Assembly (NCBI GenBank): GCA_029880545.1 | Contig: JAOUOD010000006.1 | Location: 154,420 to 218,419 of the forward strand | Origin: Gammaproteobacteria bacterium | Lineage (GTDB): Bacteria; Pseudomonadota; Gammaproteobacteria; Acidiferrobacterales; SZUA-150 | Direction: 5' to 3' | Length of the DNA: 64,000 bases | In this document: piece after piece, positions 49,435-58,897 of the stretch | Position numbering within the stretch: the first letter of the stretch is position 1 | How the letters are laid out: each line of letters opens with the position of its first letter | Program-made: the position numbers and the translations under genes | Notes under the pieces: model-generated | What the model saw: the letters and a program-made list of their open reading frames with translations, nothing else | Told to the model about the DNA's origin: nothing | Database searches by the model: none

Positions 49435-50043
49435 CTACTTGGACACCATCACCATGGCCGGCCGGATCAAGCGATCGTGCAGCAGGCAGCCTTTTTGTAC
49501 CACCGCAACCACGTGGTTTGGTTCGTGCTCGTCAGACTCGACCAGGGTCATGGCCTGGTGGTGCTCCGGATTGAATTTTTCGCCGACGGGATCGATCACC
49601 TTGAGATTGAATTTTTCGAAGGTGCTGTCCAGTTGCTTGAGGGTCAGCTCCAGGCCTTCGTGCATCTTGGCCAGGGCGTCACTGTCACCCTGCTTGATTT
49701 CCACGGCGCGAGCCAGCTCCAGTGAATCACGAACCGCCAGCACTTCACCGGCAAAACGCTCGATAGCAAATTTGTGCGCATTGGCCACGTCATTCTCGGC
49801 GCGGCGGCGAATATTTTCCGCCTCTGCCGCAGCGCGCAGCATCTTGTCGCGGGCCTCGGCGGCTTCGGCCCGAGCCTGCTCCAGCGCCTGCTGCAACACT
49901 GCCACCGAATCCGTTTCTGTGCCCGAATCGCCGGTTTCACCGGCGGTTGCATCGGCATCAGCTGCATCATTGCGGGCAGCATCAACCATGTTTTCGGTCT
50001 CACCTTCAATTTCTTTGTAAACGTCGTCTTTATTCTGGGTCAT
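49435..50043 (-). CDS. grpE: Nucleotide exchange factor GrpE
   Basis: GrpE releases ADP from DnaK. The 202-aa protein has an acidic disordered N-terminus, a long dimerising coiled coil (roughly 50-110), and the beta-wing domain with FNPEHHQAMTLVESDEHEPNHVVAVVQKG, the family signature. It lies between hrcA and dnaK in the CIRCE-regulated operon. Confidence 0.96.
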   Translation of the reverse strand: MTQNKDDVYKEIEGETENMVDAARNDAADADATAGETGDSGTETDSVAVLQQALEQARAEAAEARDKMLRAAAEAENIRRRAENDVANAHKFAIERFAGEVLAVRDSLELARAVEIKQGDSDALAKMHEGLELTLKQLDSTFEKFNLKVIDPVGEKFNPEHHQAMTLVESDEHEPNHVVAVVQKGCLLHDRLIRPAMVMVSK

Positions 50044-50129
50044 GTGAACAATACTCCGGCTTGCGCAATGCCCGTCAAATGGGGCCAGCAGCAGTTGAAT
50101 TCAAGCATTTCAGGGGTAATTCAGGAAAA

Positions 50130-51170
50130 TCAGTCGTTGTCAGCGCTCAGGGCCGTGCCCAGCAGGCGCGCCGTAATATCCACCAGCGGAATGACTTTCT
50201 CGTAGGCCATGCGCGTCGGGCCGACCACAGCCAGCATGCCAACGATCTCGTTCCCCACCTTGTAAGGCGAGGTCACAACACTGCACTGCTCCAGCGGCTG
50301 ATAGCCGGACTCATTACCTATGAATATCTTCACGCCGGTTTCCCGGTCACTGCGATCCAGCAAATGCAGCAGGTCACGCTTGGTATTAAAAGCATTGAAC
50401 AGGTGTCGCATTTGCCGCATGTCGCCAAGATCAGGAAATTCCATCAGGTTGGATTCGCCACGTACCACCAGGTTCTCAGCGTCATCGGCATCGGCAAATA
50501 CCTGCTGGGCCATGGTCACCGCCCGGCGCATGGCCTGGGCCATGGTTTCGCTATCCAGTTTCATTTCCGCGGCCAGTGCCTGCTTGACCTGCTCCAGCGT
50601 CTGGCCGGCATAGGTTTCATTAAAATAGTTGGCTGCTTCCACCAGTTCGGACGGGGAATAACCGCGGTCGGTATGAATAACCCGGTTTTGCACCGCGCCA
50701 CTCTGGGAAACCAGGATCACCAGCACCCGGGTACCTGAAAGACCCACAAATTCGATTTGCTTGAAGCCGTGACGGTCAGGATTTCGGGGCAGCGTGACCA
50801 GAGATGCCATGGATGACAATTGCGACAACATGTCAGTGGCCGTAGACAGCATGCGCTGCGCATCACTGCAGTGGCCGATTTCTCCCCGCAGTGCATTAAC
50901 AGTTTCCGAACTCAGCGGCTGAATCTTGAGCAGGCTGTCGACAAATACCCGGTAGCCTTTTTGCGTCGGAATGCGCCCGGCAGATGTATGCGGCGATACC
51001 ACCAGGCCCAGCTGCTCCAGGTCCGCCATCACATTGCGCACGGTTGCAGGGCTTACCTCCAGCCCGGACTGGCGCGCGAGCACGCCGGAGCCCACCGGCT
51101 GCCCGTCGCTCACGTAGCGATTGACCAGTGTCTTTAACAGAATTTCAGCGCGCGCGGATAGTGATGACAT
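50130..51170 (-). CDS. hrcA: Heat-inducible transcription repressor HrcA
   Basis: HrcA represses heat-shock genes by binding CIRCE and needs GroE chaperonin for folding. Starting at 51170 (MSSLSARAEILLKTLVNRYVSDGQPVGS) it is 346 aa, with an N-terminal winged helix including SPATVRNVMADLEQLGLV and a C-terminal GAF-like dimerisation domain. It is the first gene of its operon and sits directly behind a CIRCE element, so it represses itself along with grpE, dnaK and dnaJ. Confidence 0.96.
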   Translation of the reverse strand: MSSLSARAEILLKTLVNRYVSDGQPVGSGVLARQSGLEVSPATVRNVMADLEQLGLVVSPHTSAGRIPTQKGYRVFVDSLLKIQPLSSETVNALRGEIGHCSDAQRMLSTATDMLSQLSSMASLVTLPRNPDRHGFKQIEFVGLSGTRVLVILVSQSGAVQNRVIHTDRGYSPSELVEAANYFNETYAGQTLEQVKQALAAEMKLDSETMAQAMRRAVTMAQQVFADADDAENLVVRGESNLMEFPDLGDMRQMRHLFNAFNTKRDLLHLLDRSDRETGVKIFIGNESGYQPLEQCSVVTSPYKVGNEIVGMLAVVGPTRMAYEKVIPLVDITARLLGTALSADND

Positions 51171-51190
51171 AAACCAGGTCCAAATAACGT

Positions 51191-51217
51191 CTGGCACTCC
51201 AGCTGGTGGAGTGCTAA
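51191..51217. promoter_or_regulatory. CIRCE operator
   Basis: GAGTGCTAA (51209-51217) is a perfect CIRCE half-site; the other half CTGGCACTC (51191-51199) matches TTAGCACTC at the core seven bases. The spacer is exactly 9 bp. It lies about 20 bp upstream of the hrcA start and is the expected HrcA binding site. Confidence 0.95.
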
Positions 51218-51221
51218 AACC

Positions 51222-51251
51222 AAGCTTGCTAGCTCAGGCCGGCGCTGTCAA
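51222..51251 (-). promoter_or_regulatory. Predicted hrcA operon promoter
   Basis: A consensus -35 TTGACA lies at 51251-51246 (minus strand), with AAGCTT 18 bp downstream as a weak -10. Transcription would begin inside or just before the CIRCE element, allowing direct repression by HrcA. Confidence 0.5.
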
Positions 51252-51358
51252 TACAGCGCCGGCCATAACCGTTAAAACACCCGGATACCCGGATGGAAAT
51301 CATTTATTCGCGCCATGGCGCGTGGTAGTTTCTGCACATAACAATACACATTGCGGCC

Positions 51359-52255
51359 ATGGAACATTCATCTTTCAAAACGGCGGGATTATTCGGCAAG
51401 TATGCCGACAGCAGCATGGCGGACACGTTGGCCCGGCTCGCCAGGCATTTGCTTGGCCGCAAAATCAAGGTCGTCATCGAATCCTCTACAGCGGAACTGA
51501 TTACCAAAGCCGGTTTTGACCTGGACCAATACAGCACTGAAGCCCTGGATGTTATTGGCCAACACATCGACGTCGGCATAGTCATCGGCGGTGACGGCAC
51601 ATTTTTGAATATTGCCCGCAACCTGGCCGCCGACCAGGTGCCGCTCATTGGCGTCAACCTGGGTCGGGTCGGTTTCCTGGCCGATATTTCCGTGGACGAC
51701 ATGATCCCGGAAATTAACCGCATACTCGATGGCGACCACGAAACCGAGCGGCGCTCCTTATTGCACGCCGAAGTAATGCGGAGCGGCAAAATCATCCATG
51801 CCGCCAAGGCATTTAATGATGTCATCATCAACAAGGGCGAGCTGGCACGACTGATCGAATTCGAAACCTTCATTGATGGTGAGTTCGTCAACAGTATGCG
51901 CGCCGACGGTATCATTGTCGCCACACCGACCGGTTCTACTGCCTATGCGCTTTCCGCCGGCGGCCCGATCCTGCACCCGGCTCTGGAAGCTATAGAGCTG
52001 GTGCCGATTTGTCCGCACACCCTGTCTGATCGCCCCATTGTCGTGAACAACCAGTGTGTAGTTGAAATCGTCATGACCTCGCTGTCCAATCAGCACGCTT
52101 ACCTGACCCTGGACGGCCAGGCCATGTTCTCGCTGCAGGATCATGATCATATTTTTGTGCGCCGCAACCCTGAGCTCATTACCCTGTTGCGCCCCAGTGG
52201 TCGAAATCATTACAGTGTGCTTCGCGCCAAACTGCACTGGGGTGAAAAGCTGTAA
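51359..52255 (+). CDS. nadK: NAD+ kinase
   Basis: NadK phosphorylates NAD+ to NADP+. The 298-aa protein has the GGDGTFLNIAR motif at 77-87, LGRVGFLAD, the DGIIVATPTGSTAYALSAGGP signature and a C-terminal beta domain. The start follows the gammaproteobacterial length. It is divergent from the heat-shock operon and 3 bp before recN. Confidence 0.97.
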   Translation: MEHSSFKTAGLFGKYADSSMADTLARLARHLLGRKIKVVIESSTAELITKAGFDLDQYSTEALDVIGQHIDVGIVIGGDGTFLNIARNLAADQVPLIGVNLGRVGFLADISVDDMIPEINRILDGDHETERRSLLHAEVMRSGKIIHAAKAFNDVIINKGELARLIEFETFIDGEFVNSMRADGIIVATPTGSTAYALSAGGPILHPALEAIELVPICPHTLSDRPIVVNNQCVVEIVMTSLSNQHAYLTLDGQAMFSLQDHDHIFVRRNPELITLLRPSGRNHYSVLRAKLHWGEKL

Positions 52256-52258
52256 ACC

Positions 52259-53932
52259 ATGCTCAGCCATCTTTTTATAAAAGACTTTGCCATTGTTCAA
52301 AGCCTTGAGCTCGATCTCGAGTCGGGCTTCAGCGTGCTGACCGGTGAAACCGGCGCCGGCAAATCCATACTCATTGATGCCCTGGCAGCGGCGCTCGGTG
52401 AACGCGCCGACAAGGGCAATATTCGCCATGGCTGCGTGCGCGCCGAGGTGATTGCCGGCTTTTCACTGGATGACGCGCCGGAAGCCCGCGCCTGGCTGTC
52501 GCAACAGGACCTGGATGAAGACAACCAGTGCCTGCTGCGCCGCATTATCGAAAACGACAAATCCTCCCGCGCCTACATCAATGGTCGGCCGGTGCCTATC
52601 CAGTTGCTTCGGGAGCTGGGCGAATTGCTGGTGGATATTCATGGTCAACACGAACACCAGTCGCTGCTCAAACGCGATACGCAACGCCAGCTACTTGATG
52701 ATTATGCCGGCATCAATGACCGGGTAGCCGAACTGGGCAACCGCTATCGCTCGGCACGCACGCTGCAGGATCGCCTGAACCGGCTGCGCCAGGAATCCAG
52801 TGATCGCAGCGCCCGCATTGAGCTGCTCCAGTTCCAGGTACACGAGCTGGAAGCCCTGGGTCTCGGTCGCGACGAACCGGTACGACTGGAGCAGGAGCAC
52901 GATCGCCTGGCCAACGGTGCAGAACTGATGGAAGGTGCGCAGGCTGCCATCCAGACACTTTATGAAGATGACCAGTCCATCAGCAACGCCCTCGGCCACC
53001 TCATTTCGCGCCTGGAACAACTGGGTGGTCACGACCAGTCCATAGACGCCATCGCCTCGCTGCTGCGCGACGCCGATATCCAGATCAGCGAGGCGGTTTC
53101 ACAATTACGTCATTACGTGGATGATATGGACCTGGATCCGCAGCGCCTGCAGTGGCTTGATGAACGCATTGGCGTCATGACTGACCTGGCGCGCAAACAC
53201 CGGGTAAACCCGGATCAATTACCGGATGTATTGAATACGCTCGCCCAGGAACTGGCGGACGTGGAAGACGCGGACAATAGCCTCGATCGGCTGGAAAAAG
53301 ACCTGGTCAGAGCCAAGTCAGACTACGCAGCATTGGCCGAAACCGTAAGCGCGGCACGCACCCAGGCAGCCAAAAAGCTGTCGCATGCTGTATCCGAACA
53401 CATGCAGGAACTGGGCATGCCCGGCGGTCAATTCCAGGTCGAACTGGCGCCCCTGGAGGGCGACCTGCCAGCTGCAGCCGGGCGTGAGCGGGTTGAACTC
53501 CTGGTCAGTGCCAATGTAGGCCAACCAGCCAAAGCACTTGGCAAAGTGGCGTCCGGGGGTGAGCTGTCACGTATCAGCCTGGCTTTACAGGTGGTACTGG
53601 CCGGCTTGGGCCGAATCCCCACCCTGATCTTCGACGAAGTGGACGTCGGCGTTGGTGGCCGCGTTGCCGAGATTGTCGGCACCCGCCTACGCGACCTGGG
53701 CGGGTCCCGCCAGGTTTTATGTATTACCCACCTGGCGCAAGTGGCATCACAGGGCCATCATCAGCTGCAGGTACATAAAACCGCGCGAAATGGCATCACC
53801 GAGACCAGCATCACCACCCTGCCTTCCGAGGCACGGGTCCAGGAAATTGCACGAATGATCGGCGGCATTGAAATCAGCCAGCAAACCCTGGCTCATGCCG
53901 AAGACATGCTCGTGCGAGCCGGTAATCGCTAA
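52259..53932 (+). CDS. recN: DNA repair protein RecN
   Basis: RecN is an SMC-like ATPase that acts at DNA double-strand breaks. The 557-aa protein has the N-terminal Walker A GETGAGKS at 29-36, a long central coiled coil with a DIHGQHEHQSLL motif, and the C-terminal signature ASGGELSRISLALQVVL with Walker B LIFDEVDVGVGGRVAEIVG. It follows nadK directly. Confidence 0.97.
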   Translation: MLSHLFIKDFAIVQSLELDLESGFSVLTGETGAGKSILIDALAAALGERADKGNIRHGCVRAEVIAGFSLDDAPEARAWLSQQDLDEDNQCLLRRIIENDKSSRAYINGRPVPIQLLRELGELLVDIHGQHEHQSLLKRDTQRQLLDDYAGINDRVAELGNRYRSARTLQDRLNRLRQESSDRSARIELLQFQVHELEALGLGRDEPVRLEQEHDRLANGAELMEGAQAAIQTLYEDDQSISNALGHLISRLEQLGGHDQSIDAIASLLRDADIQISEAVSQLRHYVDDMDLDPQRLQWLDERIGVMTDLARKHRVNPDQLPDVLNTLAQELADVEDADNSLDRLEKDLVRAKSDYAALAETVSAARTQAAKKLSHAVSEHMQELGMPGGQFQVELAPLEGDLPAAAGRERVELLVSANVGQPAKALGKVASGGELSRISLALQVVLAGLGRIPTLIFDEVDVGVGGRVAEIVGTRLRDLGGSRQVLCITHLAQVASQGHHQLQVHKTARNGITETSITTLPSEARVQEIARMIGGIEISQQTLAHAEDMLVRAGNR

Positions 53933-53951
53933 ATCCAGGGCAAGTCTTGAT

Positions 53952-54416
53952 ATGTCTACACCAGCCATAATTCGTCCTGCCGCTGTTGCTGATGCCCACG
54001 AGATACATGATCTGATCAGCCATTACGCTGACATGGGCAACCTGCTGCCGCGGCCGATCAACGACATCTATCGTCACCTGCGCGATTTCTTTGTTGCCGA
54101 GCTTGACGGCAAGGTCGTGGCCTGCTGCGCCCTGGAAATCTTTACTGAAAATCTCGGTGAAGTGCGCAGCCTGGTGGTGGCATCCGAGGTTGAGGGAAAA
54201 GGTTATGGTCGGCTGTTGGTCCAGGAAGTCATCAACGAGGCCAAAAGGCTCGGGCTACGCCGATTAATGGCGTTGACCTACGTGCCGGAGTTCTTTCATC
54301 GGTTGGGGTTCAGGACTGTCAGCAAGGACATGTTGCCGGAAAAGGTCTGGGGGATCTGTATCAAGTGCTACAAGTACAACAACTGCGACGAAATCGCGGT
54401 ACTGCTGGAAATGTAA
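53952..54416 (+). CDS. GNAT N-acetyltransferase (ArgA-like)
   Basis: Starting at 53952 (MSTPAIIRPAAVADAHEIHDL), the 154-aa protein is a single GNAT domain with the acetyl-CoA loop VVASEVEGKGYGRLLVQEVI and the substrate region ALTYVPEFFHRLGFR. This subgroup resembles the acetyltransferase half of ArgA and stand-alone N-acetylglutamate synthases, so arginine biosynthesis is a plausible role but not proven. Its start is 19 bp past recN; the longer ORF that overlaps recN is an out-of-frame extension. Confidence 0.85.
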   Translation: MSTPAIIRPAAVADAHEIHDLISHYADMGNLLPRPINDIYRHLRDFFVAELDGKVVACCALEIFTENLGEVRSLVVASEVEGKGYGRLLVQEVINEAKRLGLRRLMALTYVPEFFHRLGFRTVSKDMLPEKVWGICIKCYKYNNCDEIAVLLEM

Positions 54417-54481
54417 TGCAGAGATACAAACCGGCTGTGGGCGCCTGAACCGGGCGCCCGATCGTGGCAACCGCGATGCCG

Positions 54482-54916
54482 TTACTGTTTTGAGCAGACG
54501 CCGTTTTTCTTCATGCCCTCACACATTCCGTAGAGCGACAGTGAGTGGTCTTCGATGACAAAACCGGCCTCCCGGGAAATCTTGTCCTGCCTGGCTTCAA
54601 TGGCATCGTCAACAAATTCAAACACCTTGCCGCATTTTACGCAGACCATGTGATCGTGATGATGACCCTTGTCGATCTCGTAGACCGCCCGGCCACCCTC
54701 AAAATTATGGCGCATCACCAGCCCGGCTGATTCGAACTGGGTCAGCACACGGTAGACCGTTGCCAAACCCACTTCCTCGCCGGCATCAAGCAGCAGCTTG
54801 TAGACGTCTTCAGCGGTCATATGGGCGTTGGAGGTGTTTTCGAGGATATTGAGGATTTTCAGCCTTGGCATGGTCGCCTTGAGGCCTGCTTTTTTCAGTT
54901 CGGATGATTCGCTCAT
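54482..54916 (-). CDS. fur: Ferric uptake regulator Fur
   Basis: Fur represses iron-uptake genes when bound to Fe(II). The 144-aa protein has the winged helix LKATMPRLKILNILENTSNAHMTAEDVYKLLL, the metal-binding GHHHDHMVCVKCGKVFEF with the CxxC zinc site, and a C-terminal CxxK/Q end (NGVCSKQ). It is divergent from bamE, a conserved gammaproteobacterial arrangement. Confidence 0.96.
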   Translation of the reverse strand: MSESSELKKAGLKATMPRLKILNILENTSNAHMTAEDVYKLLLDAGEEVGLATVYRVLTQFESAGLVMRHNFEGGRAVYEIDKGHHHDHMVCVKCGKVFEFVDDAIEARQDKISREAGFVIEDHSLSLYGMCEGMKKNGVCSKQ

Positions 54917-55006
54917 CGTGCACTCCCTTCTTGTTATTTAGCTGTGTACCACTTAACCGCCGATTACGGTATGATGCGGCCGATTTTATCAGCACCTGAG
55001 CCACAA

Positions 55007-55369
55007 ATGAAAAAAAGCCGTTACATCCTGATTTTACTCGTCTTTACGCTGCTGTCACTAAGCGGTTGCGGCATCATTTACATTCCCGACGTCCAGCAGG
55101 GCAACATGATCAAGGCCGAGGACGTTGAGCGAATCAAGGCGGGCATGACCGAAAAACAGGTCCGTTTCGTGCTGGGCACCCCGCTCATACAGGACCCGTT
55201 CCACAATGATCGCTGGGACTACTATTACAGCTACCAGAAAGGGGGTAGCAGCAAGGTTGAGCGACGACAGGCAACCGTATTCTTCCGTGACGGCAAGGTC
55301 AGCCGGGTCAGCAAGCAGGAATTCAGGGATAAGACGACCCGGAACGGTACCGAGCCTGACCAGGACTAG
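55007..55369 (+). CDS. bamE: Outer-membrane assembly lipoprotein BamE
   Basis: BamE (SmpA/OmlA) is a lipoprotein of the BAM complex that inserts outer-membrane barrels. The start at 55007 gives MKKSRYILILLVFTLLSLSGC with a lipobox Cys at residue 21. The mature domain shows IKAGMTEKQVRFVLGTPLIQDPFHNDRWDYYYSY, the SmpA/OmlA signature. Total 120 aa. Divergent from fur. Confidence 0.95.
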   Translation: MKKSRYILILLVFTLLSLSGCGIIYIPDVQQGNMIKAEDVERIKAGMTEKQVRFVLGTPLIQDPFHNDRWDYYYSYQKGGSSKVERRQATVFFRDGKVSRVSKQEFRDKTTRNGTEPDQD

Positions 55370-55403
55370 GCCAAATCTGCCATTCTGTTTGTTTCAGACG
55401 ATC

Positions 55404-56627
55404 TCAGGCGGTCCTGGCAACACTGACCTTGCCGGAAACGGGCAGGCTGACGGTAAAGCAGGAACCCTTCCCTTCCTCGCTGACCCAGTTGAGAGATCCA
55501 TGATGAAGATCCAGGAGCTGCTTGCATAACGGCAAGCCAATACCGGTGCCGCCGTATTCACGGGACTCGCGGCTGTCGAGCTGCCGAAAAGACCGAAGCA
55601 TGTCACGATCGCTGCCTGCTGCAATACCGATCCCGGTATCCGAAATGCTGATCCTTACCACTTCTTCTGTTTTGTCATAACTCATCACAACCCTGATGTC
55701 ACCTTCGCGGGTAAACTTGATGGCGTTATCAGCCAGGTGGGAAATAACCAGGCGGGTGCGCTCCGAATCAATACTGGCAGACGGCATGTCATCCGGGATT
55801 TCCAGCGAAAACCCGAGGCCCTTGCTTTCGGCCCTCGGTCTGAACTCTTCGGCGACTTCCCGGAGCAGCTGAGCGATATCCACATCGCTGATAAACAACT
55901 CCAGCTTGTCTGCCTCCAGTTGGCAATGCTCCAGCACCGAGTTCACCGTGAACAGCAACTTGTCAGAATTCTCGCGCAACGCTGACAGGCAATAACCAAA
56001 GAATTCATCGTCACTGGTTTCGATTGTTGTCATCATGTCCGCTGATGACTGGATAACAGTCAAAGGGGTTCTCAGTTCATGAGACATGACTTCGAGAAAT
56101 TGAGACTTGAGGCGATTGCCCTCTTCTGCTTCTTCAAGAGCGACGGACAGCTGGCGCACACGCTTTTCGAGACGCGCTACCAGGCGACGACTGTATTCTG
56201 ATAACAGGTCGGCTTGCTCTTCGGAATTTACAAACTCGGAGTAGCCTTCCAGGTACATGGCCACCTTGGGCGCAAAGGCAACTGGATCAATGGGCTTGGT
56301 AATATAGCCATTACAACCGGCTATCAGGCTGCGTTCGCGATCACCTTCAAGGTCATTACCAGTCACTGCGACTACCGGTATATGTGCAATCATGGGATCG
56401 CTCTTGATCAGCGTGGTTGCCTCGTAACCATCCATGCCCGGCATGCTCATGTCCATGATCACCAGGTCAGGCTTGTATTTGCGCGCCATATCGATGCCTT
56501 CCAGGCCATCGCCGGCAGCAACCACGCGGTATCCGGCTTTTTTAAGCAAAGCAACAATTAGTTTCTGGTTGACAGGGTTGTCTTCCACACACAAAACCAG
56601 CTCAGCCTGGTCGCCCTCAACTGTCAT
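55404..56627 (-). CDS. Hybrid REC-histidine kinase without a sensor domain
   Basis: Starting at 56627 the 407-aa protein has the order reversed from classical hybrids. An N-terminal receiver comes first (acidic pocket EDN, phospho-acceptor D59 in IMDMSMPGMDG, K111 in ITKPID). A linker coiled coil follows, then HisKA with H183 in EVMSHELRTPLT, and HATPase_c with NAIKFTREG, DTGIGI and GGTGIGLPL. There is no sensor or membrane segment, so input arrives as phosphorylation of the receiver by another kinase. It is a cytoplasmic relay; its partner is not in the window. Confidence 0.92.
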   Translation of the reverse strand: MTVEGDQAELVLCVEDNPVNQKLIVALLKKAGYRVVAAGDGLEGIDMARKYKPDLVIMDMSMPGMDGYEATTLIKSDPMIAHIPVVAVTGNDLEGDRERSLIAGCNGYITKPIDPVAFAPKVAMYLEGYSEFVNSEEQADLLSEYSRRLVARLEKRVRQLSVALEEAEEGNRLKSQFLEVMSHELRTPLTVIQSSADMMTTIETSDDEFFGYCLSALRENSDKLLFTVNSVLEHCQLEADKLELFISDVDIAQLLREVAEEFRPRAESKGLGFSLEIPDDMPSASIDSERTRLVISHLADNAIKFTREGDIRVVMSYDKTEEVVRISISDTGIGIAAGSDRDMLRSFRQLDSRESREYGGTGIGLPLCKQLLDLHHGSLNWVSEEGKGSCFTVSLPVSGKVSVARTA

Positions 56628-56802
56628 TTCATAAATCCGCGAAGTGCATATTGTTTTTGCATTCTCTGTCGTATCGGAAATCCTAACAGTTTTAGCCGAT
56701 AACAAGATGCATTTAAAGCGTTGAAAGGCCAGTTGAAAATAATGTTTACTTTTGCTCGCAGCTTTTCGTAAAACCGCGACTTCAGAAATTAAACCGGGGC
56801 TA

Positions 56803-57090
56803 TCAGGACCCTCTGGGCAGCTCCGCCCGGCGGCGGCGCGCTTCCTTGGGATCGATAGTTAACGGCCTGTATATCTCAATCCGGTCGCCATCATTCAAAA
56901 GCTGCTCAAGCACAGCTTTTTTGCTGAAAATACCCACGCGTACCGACGGCAGGTCTATTTCCGGAAAATCATTCAGCACGCCGGATTCCACTATGGCTTC
57001 ACGAACACAGGCGCCATCCGGCAAGATAACAGGCTTTAAAAACTGCTTGTCGGGCAAGGCATAGGCAACCTCTACCTGAATTTTGCTCAT
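56803..57090 (-). CDS. RnfH/UPF0125-family protein (95 aa)
   Basis: This small ubiquitin-fold protein has the family's IQVEVAYALPDKQFLKPVIL opening and the VGIFSKKAVLEQLLNDGDRIEIYRPL core, with an Arg-rich tail (PKEARRRRAELPRG). RnfH members are usually encoded next to ratA and smpB, as here, overlapping ratA by 4 bp; the molecular function is not established. Confidence 0.93.
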   Translation of the reverse strand: MSKIQVEVAYALPDKQFLKPVILPDGACVREAIVESGVLNDFPEIDLPSVRVGIFSKKAVLEQLLNDGDRIEIYRPLTIDPKEARRRRAELPRGS

Positions 57091-57527
57091 GATCGCTTTC
57101 CGTAAATCTCGTGGGCGCGCTTCTGAAACTGGTCAACCAGGTTGTTGGCGATGGATTCGAATACCGGTCCAAGCGCCATGGATACGAGCATACTGGAAAA
57201 TTCAAACTCCAGATCCAGCGTCACCTTGCAGGCAGTTTCATCAAGCGCATCAAATGTCCAGTAACCATGCAGCGCCTTGAACGGGCCGTCGACCAGTTGC
57301 ATCTCCATGACTCTTCCAGGCTGAAGGCGATTGCGCGTGGTAAAGCTCTTGTTGACGCCCTTGTAGGCGATAGCGATGGACGCGGTAACAGACTCGCCTG
57401 ATTTCTCAATAATATTCGTACCACCACACCAGGGAAGAAATTTCGGATAGGCTTCAATATCAGAAACCAGCTCATACATATCCTGGGCACTGAAAGGCAC
57501 CAAAGCCGACTTGGTGATTGATGTCAT
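57087..57527 (-). CDS. ratA: RatA-like START-domain protein
   Basis: RatA is a START/SRPBCC lipid-binding-fold protein; E. coli RatA was reported to block 70S assembly, though homologues are also linked to coenzyme Q10-binding (Coq10). Starting at 57527, the 146-aa protein has the opening ITKSALVPFSAQDMYELVSD and the PKFLPWCGG loop, plus the core SFTTRNRLQPGRVMEMQLVDGPF. It is sandwiched between the sodium symporter and rnfH with 4-bp overlaps on both sides. Confidence 0.9.
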   Translation of the reverse strand: MTSITKSALVPFSAQDMYELVSDIEAYPKFLPWCGGTNIIEKSGESVTASIAIAYKGVNKSFTTRNRLQPGRVMEMQLVDGPFKALHGYWTFDALDETACKVTLDLEFEFSSMLVSMALGPVFESIANNLVDQFQKRAHEIYGKRS

Positions 57528-58897
57528 AGGAACAACCTGGGAACAGTAAAAATGATCATCAGCATAAGCAACGGTATAACAAACCGAATACTGCCATACC
57601 ACATGCGGTAAAGCAGCGGATGATGCAGGCCCAACATCTCCATGCTGATGGTTTTTTCCATTGACCAGCCCGCATACAGGGCCAGCAACAGGCCGGATAC
57701 GGGCAGCATGTAATGGGATGTCATAATCTGCAAAATATCAAATGCACCCAGGTACTTGTTGATGCCGAAATAGGAAAACTCGAAAGACCAGACATTGAAT
57801 GACAACAGCGTGACCAGGCCAAGCAACCAGACACCAAGTCCTGCAATAACCGCGGCATTGAACCGGCCGGTATCATGGCACTCGATAAGCCAGACGATGG
57901 CCGGCTCAACCAGGGCAATGGATGACAGCCAGGCGATGATTACCAGCATGACAAACAACAGCGGCATCACGATATAACCAAAGCGCAGGTTGTCCAATGC
58001 CAGCGGCAAGGTCTGAAACACCAGGGTTGGTCCGCTGGATATGCTTTGTTGGCCGGCGATCAGCAAGCCATAGACAATGATTGCCGCAATAATGGCTACA
58101 GCCAGATCAATCAGGATAATCATGATACTGCTGCGCGTAATATCACACTCTTCCCGTATATAGGTGCCGTACATCATGATAACGCCATAGCCAAGACCGA
58201 GACTGAAAAACGCGTGGCCAATGGCCATCATTGCCGATGTCCAGGTAAATGCTTCGACGTCCATGGCAAAAATCCTGGTTGCGGCCTGGGCAATGGTGTT
58301 GAAGTTTGCCGTGTAGGCAAGCAGTGCCAACAGCAATACGAACAACAATGGCACCAGCACCCGGACGGCTTTTTCAAACCCGCGCTGTAATCCGCGCGCG
58401 GCTACAACGGTTGTCATAATGACAAACAGGCTGTGCCAGAACAGTTGTTTTTCCGGGTCACTGACAAACCCGGAAAACTGGGCACTCATGCCATCAGCGG
58501 TAAGATCCTGGAACATGCCCAGCGAGCTGCGTACGACGTAGGCCAGCAACCAGCCGGCAATAACACTCAGGTAGGAAAGAACAATAAAACCGGCAAAAGT
58601 CTTGATGGAGCCAAGCACGACCCAGTTTGGATCGCCATGAGTCTTGTCCACCAGCGCGCGCACGGTCTGGATCGGTGAACCGCGGCCAAGACGGCCAACG
58701 GCGAATTCAGTCATCATCAGCGGCAAGCCAATGACCAGCACCGCCAATACATACACCAGCAGGAATAACCCGCCGCCATGCTCACCCACGAGATAGGGAA
58801 ACTGCCAGATATTATTGAGACCAATGACGGCACCGGCGCCGGCCATGACAAACAGGCGATTGGACGACCAGCGGATACCATAATCGCGCAAGGCCAT
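57524..58897 (-). CDS. Sodium-dependent (SNF/NSS-family) amino-acid-type symporter
   Basis: From a start at 58897 (MALRDYGIRWSSNRLFVMAGAG; AGGAAG just upstream) the 457-aa protein has about 11 spans. Span 1 carries the LeuT-like unwound segment AGAGAVIGLNNIWQFPYLVGEHGGG with the Na+ and substrate site. Later spans keep SLGLGYGVIMMYGTYI. Members carry amino acids or osmolytes with Na+. The longer frame to 59029 overlaps the divergent smpB leader and is unlikely. It is the first gene of a three-gene operon with ratA and rnfH. Confidence 0.9.
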   Translation of the reverse strand: MALRDYGIRWSSNRLFVMAGAGAVIGLNNIWQFPYLVGEHGGGLFLLVYVLAVLVIGLPLMMTEFAVGRLGRGSPIQTVRALVDKTHGDPNWVVLGSIKTFAGFIVLSYLSVIAGWLLAYVVRSSLGMFQDLTADGMSAQFSGFVSDPEKQLFWHSLFVIMTTVVAARGLQRGFEKAVRVLVPLLFVLLLALLAYTANFNTIAQAATRIFAMDVEAFTWTSAMMAIGHAFFSLGLGYGVIMMYGTYIREECDITRSSIMIILIDLAVAIIAAIIVYGLLIAGQQSISSGPTLVFQTLPLALDNLRFGYIVMPLLFVMLVIIAWLSSIALVEPAIVWLIECHDTGRFNAAVIAGLGVWLLGLVTLLSFNVWSFEFSYFGINKYLGAFDILQIMTSHYMLPVSGLLLALYAGWSMEKTISMEMLGLHHPLLYRMWYGSIRFVIPLLMLMIIFTVPRLFL

